Shown here one piece after another: positions 61,409-64,000 of a stretch of DNA of 64,000 nt. The first letter of the stretch is position 1; every line of letters begins with the position of its first letter. Location of the stretch: NCBI RefSeq assembly GCF_008373765.1, contig NZ_VUJW01000001.1:838568-902567 (forward strand), in the 5' to 3' direction. Source of the DNA: Nocardioides antri. Lineage in GTDB: Bacteria > Actinomycetota > Actinomycetes > Propionibacteriales > Nocardioidaceae. The translations under genes were made by a program, and so were the position numbers. The notes under the pieces are model-generated. The model was not told the DNA's origin. It saw nothing but the letters and a program-made list of their open reading frames with translations, and did not search any database.

Positions 61409-62740
61409 TCAGGCGACGAGGGTGAAGACGCCGGGACGATCCTTGACCCAGCGCGGCTCACGCCAGCCGACAGGTGGCGGCACCGTGCTCCGGTACCGAT
61501 GGCCGCTGGGCGTGACAGTCTCGACCGCGTGGCGGAGATCCGACAATGTCTGCTGATGCCAGTCGGGAGCCTGCTTGGCGTGGTTGCAGGTCTCGCACAG
61601 ACCTTGACCGTTGTCAGCAGTGGTCGGCCCGCCTTCTCCGGCTGAGGCGACATGGTCACCGTGACGGATCGTGGCGTCACAGAACGGTGTGCGGCAGATG
61701 CCGAGATCCCGGACGCTGAGAAATTCAGCCAGCCCGTCCGCGAAGAACCGTCGCTTGCTGGTCATCCCCACCAGCCGGCCGGTGTGGTTGACGTAGAGCT
61801 GTCGGATCCAGCTCGTCAGGCCGGACGTGAGTGCCCGGGCTGCCAGCTGCCGACCGATCTCCGCCGGCACGATCTCGGGCACCACTCCATCGGCTCCCAC
61901 CTCGCCCGGCCGGTGACCGCCGAGCAGAGCGGTGTCCGACATCGTCAGGTTGACCGTCACCGGCACGGGCGTCGGCGCGTCATGAACCAGGTCGACACCC
62001 GTCACCCGGCTGACGAGGAGGTCCGCCATCAACTGACCGCGGGTCCGCGCATCCCCCTGCGCACGGAGCGCGTCGGCATCCCTGCCCAACGCCGCGTGGA
62101 CAGCGACTCCCTGTGCTACGGGCAGGAGACCGGTCAGGTAGGTCATCGTGTCGGGAGCCGGTCGCACAGTCACGTTGCGGTCGGACTCGGCGTTGGTCGC
62201 ACGGCGTACGACGGATGCCGGATCGAGCTCGTAGGCGATCCGCTTCGCACGCGCCACCAGCTGACGAGTGCCGACACCCTCGAGCGCAGTCGGATCCGCG
62301 CACAGCTCCTCGTCGACGAATGCCCGATGCTCCGCAGACAAGCATGCGGTCTCCCGCACCAGCAGAATCGCGCGGAACTCGCTCAGCGTGCCGTCGGCCA
62401 GTCGCTCCCGGGTGTGGGGCATCTCGTTGTTGAGGACCTTGGCCAGCCCTAGCAGCGTCTGACCGCGGTGGGGCGACTCCCTGCGGGCGAGCGCGATCTC
62501 GGATGCCACTCCCCTCCCCTGCCGAAGCGCTGGAACGCCCTTCGCCGCCTCCGACTGTCGGCGGGCTGCGTCATAGTGGGTCGAGGCATCCGCCTGCACC
62601 GCACACGCTGCCGACTTCAGTCGCTCCAGCTCGCTGATCAGCTCGATCAGGCCAGCAGGGTCATCCTGCAGCCCACCCAACCGCAGCACGGCCGTCAGGT
62701 CGGCGACGTGGCCGGCAGTGATGGTCCTGGGAGTGGACAT
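61409..62740 (-). CDS. DUF222 / HNH endonuclease (13E12 repeat family)
   Basis: 443 residues. The long N-terminal DUF222 helical region (about 1-300) is followed by an HNH nuclease module: CRTPFCDATIRHGDHVASAGEGGPTTADNGQGLCETCNHAKQ, giving Cx4C and CxxC zinc ligands with the central DH and N...H residues. These belong to the abundant actinobacterial 13E12 family; several M. tuberculosis members are under LexA. Start ATG 62740: TACGAT (-10) ends 6 bases upstream, so the mRNA is probably leaderless; the GGAGG one base away is too close to act as a ribosome site. Operon leader for dnaE2. Confidence 0.9.
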   Translation of the reverse strand: MSTPRTITAGHVADLTAVLRLGGLQDDPAGLIELISELERLKSAACAVQADASTHYDAARRQSEAAKGVPALRQGRGVASEIALARRESPHRGQTLLGLAKVLNNEMPHTRERLADGTLSEFRAILLVRETACLSAEHRAFVDEELCADPTALEGVGTRQLVARAKRIAYELDPASVVRRATNAESDRNVTVRPAPDTMTYLTGLLPVAQGVAVHAALGRDADALRAQGDARTRGQLMADLLVSRVTGVDLVHDAPTPVPVTVNLTMSDTALLGGHRPGEVGADGVVPEIVPAEIGRQLAARALTSGLTSWIRQLYVNHTGRLVGMTSKRRFFADGLAEFLSVRDLGICRTPFCDATIRHGDHVASAGEGGPTTADNGQGLCETCNHAKQAPDWHQQTLSDLRHAVETVTPSGHRYRSTVPPPVGWREPRWVKDRPGVFTLVA

Positions 62741-62746
62741 GCCTCC

Positions 62747-62775
62747 ATCGTATCGAACATATGTTCGAATCACAA
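62747..62775 (-). promoter_or_regulatory. SOS promoter with perfect LexA box
   Basis: On the minus strand: -35 TTGTGA (62775-62770), a 17-base spacer and -10 TACGAT (62752-62747). The spacer contains the perfect palindrome TCGAACATATGTTCGA (62768-62753), which matches the actinobacterial LexA consensus TCGAAC-N4-GTTCGA. LexA bound there would block the promoter outright. It drives the DUF222-HNH gene and, by position, dnaE2. Confidence 0.92.
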
Positions 62776-62896
62776 GGATGCGGTACGCGCTGGAGAAAAC
62801 TCCGTCGACCCGAGTCGCTCGGCGCCGCGGCTCCGCACCCGCGCAGCAGCGCACGATACGCCCGAGAATGCCGATGATCGCTCGCGGCGAGCGGCA

Positions 62897-63310
62897 CTAG
62901 ATGAGCAATGCGTGGGTACGGTCGAGGGTCTGGATCGCGTCCTGTGCCGGCGTCCAGTTCGTGGTCAGTCTGGCGTCACCCGAGAACCGCGGCACCATGT
63001 GGAAGTGCAGATGATGCACGGATTGACCCGCTGCCGCCCCGTTGGACTGAAACACGCTCACCCCCTCAGCAGACAGGCGATCTCTAAGGAGACTGGCCGT
63101 CGTGTGCAGTACGCGCGCCATCCCCGTGATGCCCTCTACGGCAAGGTCAGAGGTCAGATCGGTGATGTGGGCTCTTGGCACGACCAGGACGTGGCCCGAC
63201 CTCACGGGCTCGATGTCGAGAAAGGCGCACGCCCTCTCATCCTGATAGACGAAGCGGGCGGGTGACCTGCCCGCAGCGATGTCGCAGAAAGGGCATGCGC
63301 GAATGGTCAC
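62897..63310 (-). CDS. HIT-family nucleotide-binding hydrolase
   Basis: 137 residues with the histidine triad HHLHFHMVP near residue 98, CPFCDI...ARFVYQDERACAFLDIEPVRSGHVLVVPRAH at the start and the usual zinc-like Cys pair. HIT proteins hydrolyse or transfer nucleoside monophosphates from adenylated compounds. GTG start at 63310; CACAAT 6 bases earlier may be its -10. It stands alone between the dnaE2 operon and the repeat-rich end of the window. Confidence 0.9.
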   Translation of the reverse strand: MTIRACPFCDIAAGRSPARFVYQDERACAFLDIEPVRSGHVLVVPRAHITDLTSDLAVEGITGMARVLHTTASLLRDRLSAEGVSVFQSNGAAAGQSVHHLHFHMVPRFSGDARLTTNWTPAQDAIQTLDRTHALLI

Positions 63311-63353
63311 TGGGCCATTGTGTTGGTTGGGACGATGCGAAACGCACTAATAT

Positions 63354-63410
63354 CTGCCGCACGGCGTGCGCGGAGCTGCACGCTACTGCCGCACGGCGTG
63401 CGCGCGGAGC
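63354..63410. repeat. left cluster of an inverted-repeat family (two copies)
   Basis: 63354-63376 and 63375-63410 carry the same core CTGCCGCACGGCGTGCGCGGAGC (here with key blocks TGCCGCACGG and CGTGCGC; the second copy has two extra bases). Reverse complements of this element lie at 63928-63961, beyond the membrane protein gene. Confidence 0.85.
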
Positions 63411-63472
63411 AGTAGCGGGCAGGTCCGGCAGTCCGATGCCCTAGTGCTTTTGACGGTGGTACAACACCAGTT

Positions 63473-63862
63473 ATGGCCCGTGAGCGTGCGCATCGCCGTC
63501 TCTTTATGCTCGCGCTCTGCGGGGTCTTCTTCGTGATGGCCCTCAGCGCCGGATTCCGCGACCTGTCCGGCAGCGATCGACTCCTGTATGCGATGCTGAT
63601 GGTGCCGCTTTCGGTCGTCGCGTTTGGGGGTCCGTACTTCTGGTTTCGGGCAGCAGTGAGACGTGGCGAGAGCCGTGCCACTTTTGCTTCTTCGCGTGCG
63701 GTGCCGACGTGGGGCCGGGTTCTCATCGGACTCGGCGCGATGTCGGGCGTCTTCGTCGCGTCAGCGCTTGACGGGGCGAACGGCGGCATTGTCGCGGTGC
63801 CGTGCGCGGCAGCAATGGGTTTCCTCTACGCGGCGTACCGTTTCGTGCCGGATCAGACATAG
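63473..63862 (+). CDS. small membrane protein, unknown
   Basis: 129 residues with four hydrophobic segments (about 8-26, 36-58, 80-95 and 100-122), basic loops and no motif that I recognise. TACAAC (63460-63465) ends 7 bases before the ATG. It is less strongly biased to G/C in third positions than its neighbours by eye, and is enclosed by an inverted repeat family, so it may have been acquired or moved as a small cassette (inference). Confidence 0.6.
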   Translation: MARERAHRRLFMLALCGVFFVMALSAGFRDLSGSDRLLYAMLMVPLSVVAFGGPYFWFRAAVRRGESRATFASSRAVPTWGRVLIGLGAMSGVFVASALDGANGGIVAVPCAAAMGFLYAAYRFVPDQT

Positions 63863-63886
63863 CGTGACGCCGTCGTCAGGACGTGC

Positions 63887-63961
63887 GGCTCCGCGCACGC
63901 CGGGCGGGCTCCGCGCACGCCGGGCGGGCTCCGCGCACGCCGTGCGGCAGTAGCGTGCAGC
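63887..63961. repeat. right cluster: 20-bp tandem repeat (3 copies) ending in the inverted arm
   Basis: Three copies of GGCTCCGCGCACGCCGGGCG (63887-63906, 63907-63926, 63927-63946; the third has one change). The third runs into the 34-base arm 63928-63961, the reverse complement of the left cluster element at 63375-63410 apart from a 2-base indel. Confidence 0.9.
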
Positions 63962-64000
63962 TGACGCGAGCACGCAGGGCGGCAGTTGAGGGCGTTTCGT

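Noticed and set aside
63887-63946. Three-copy 20-bp repeat as a CRISPR array
   Set aside because: Copies are directly adjacent without spacers, and no cas gene is present.

Overview
The window is very GC-rich, gene-dense actinobacterial chromosome. Several things point to a Nocardioides-like member of the Nocardioidaceae: a mycobacterial-type order pgsA-DUF881-sbp-DUF881-gcvH-garA-merR-DUF151-merR-gcvP, an F420-type oxidoreductase, a HelR RNA polymerase recycling factor behind a rifamycin-associated element, and DUF6131/DUF6918-type small proteins. The genus is an inference from gene content; no marker gene was compared. No prophage, insertion sequence or CRISPR array is visible, and the only RNA gene is a tRNA-Pro.

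Layout. (1) 1-14.1 kb: mixed single genes, including an alpha/beta hydrolase, an AraC regulator next to an SDR, three VOC proteins, a short UvrA paralogue, helR with its RAE, a secreted S1 protease, an LLM oxidoreductase and a cyclophilin lipoprotein. (2) 14.1-26.5 kb: an SDR, an S55 (SpoIVB-like) secreted peptidase, aminopeptidase N, RmuC, a TldD/TldE pair, and an HxlR regulator divergent from an MFS exporter. (3) 26.5-37.6 kb, minus strand: glycine cleavage genes gcvP (behind a glycine riboswitch) and gcvH, the GarA metabolic switch protein, two MerR regulators, DUF151, DUF881/Sbp proteins, a PgsA-like enzyme and two CNNM/CBS membrane proteins. (4) 37.6-53.1 kb: acetoacetyl-CoA synthetase and a second-messenger district. 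It holds a class III cyclase-FHA protein, then NDH-2-like, patatin and acylating aldehyde dehydrogenase enzymes that each carry a cyclic-nucleotide-binding (cNMP) domain, a GGDEF-EAL protein, a second patatin, an acyl-CoA dehydrogenase, and a fourth cNMP-domain gene cut by a single in-frame TAG. (5) 53.1-58.1 kb: tRNA-Pro, a membrane histidine kinase followed by a PAS-receiver protein with a degenerate phosphoacceptor site, and lipoproteins. (6) 58.1-64 kb: dnaE2 behind a DUF222-HNH gene that has a perfect LexA box inside its promoter, a HIT protein, and a small membrane protein gene flanked by an inverted repeat family.

Regulation. Many genes look leaderless: a TANNNT -10 hexamer ends 6 or 7 bases before the ATG/GTG. 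I used this pattern to choose starts. Genes inside operons instead show GGAGG-type sites or ATGA/GTGA overlaps. No stretch over 300 bases lacks a gene; the longest gaps are 9343-9547 (RAE) and 10421-10620 (nothing further recognised). Bases 24-147 hold nothing I can support.

The most interesting part is 39.5-53.1 kb. A nucleotide cyclase gene converges on an overlapping trio of enzymes that all carry cNMP domains with an intact phosphate-binding cassette (GE followed by R-[ST]-A-T). This suggests local cyclic-nucleotide control of aldehyde/acyl-CoA, lipid and respiratory-quinone chemistry.
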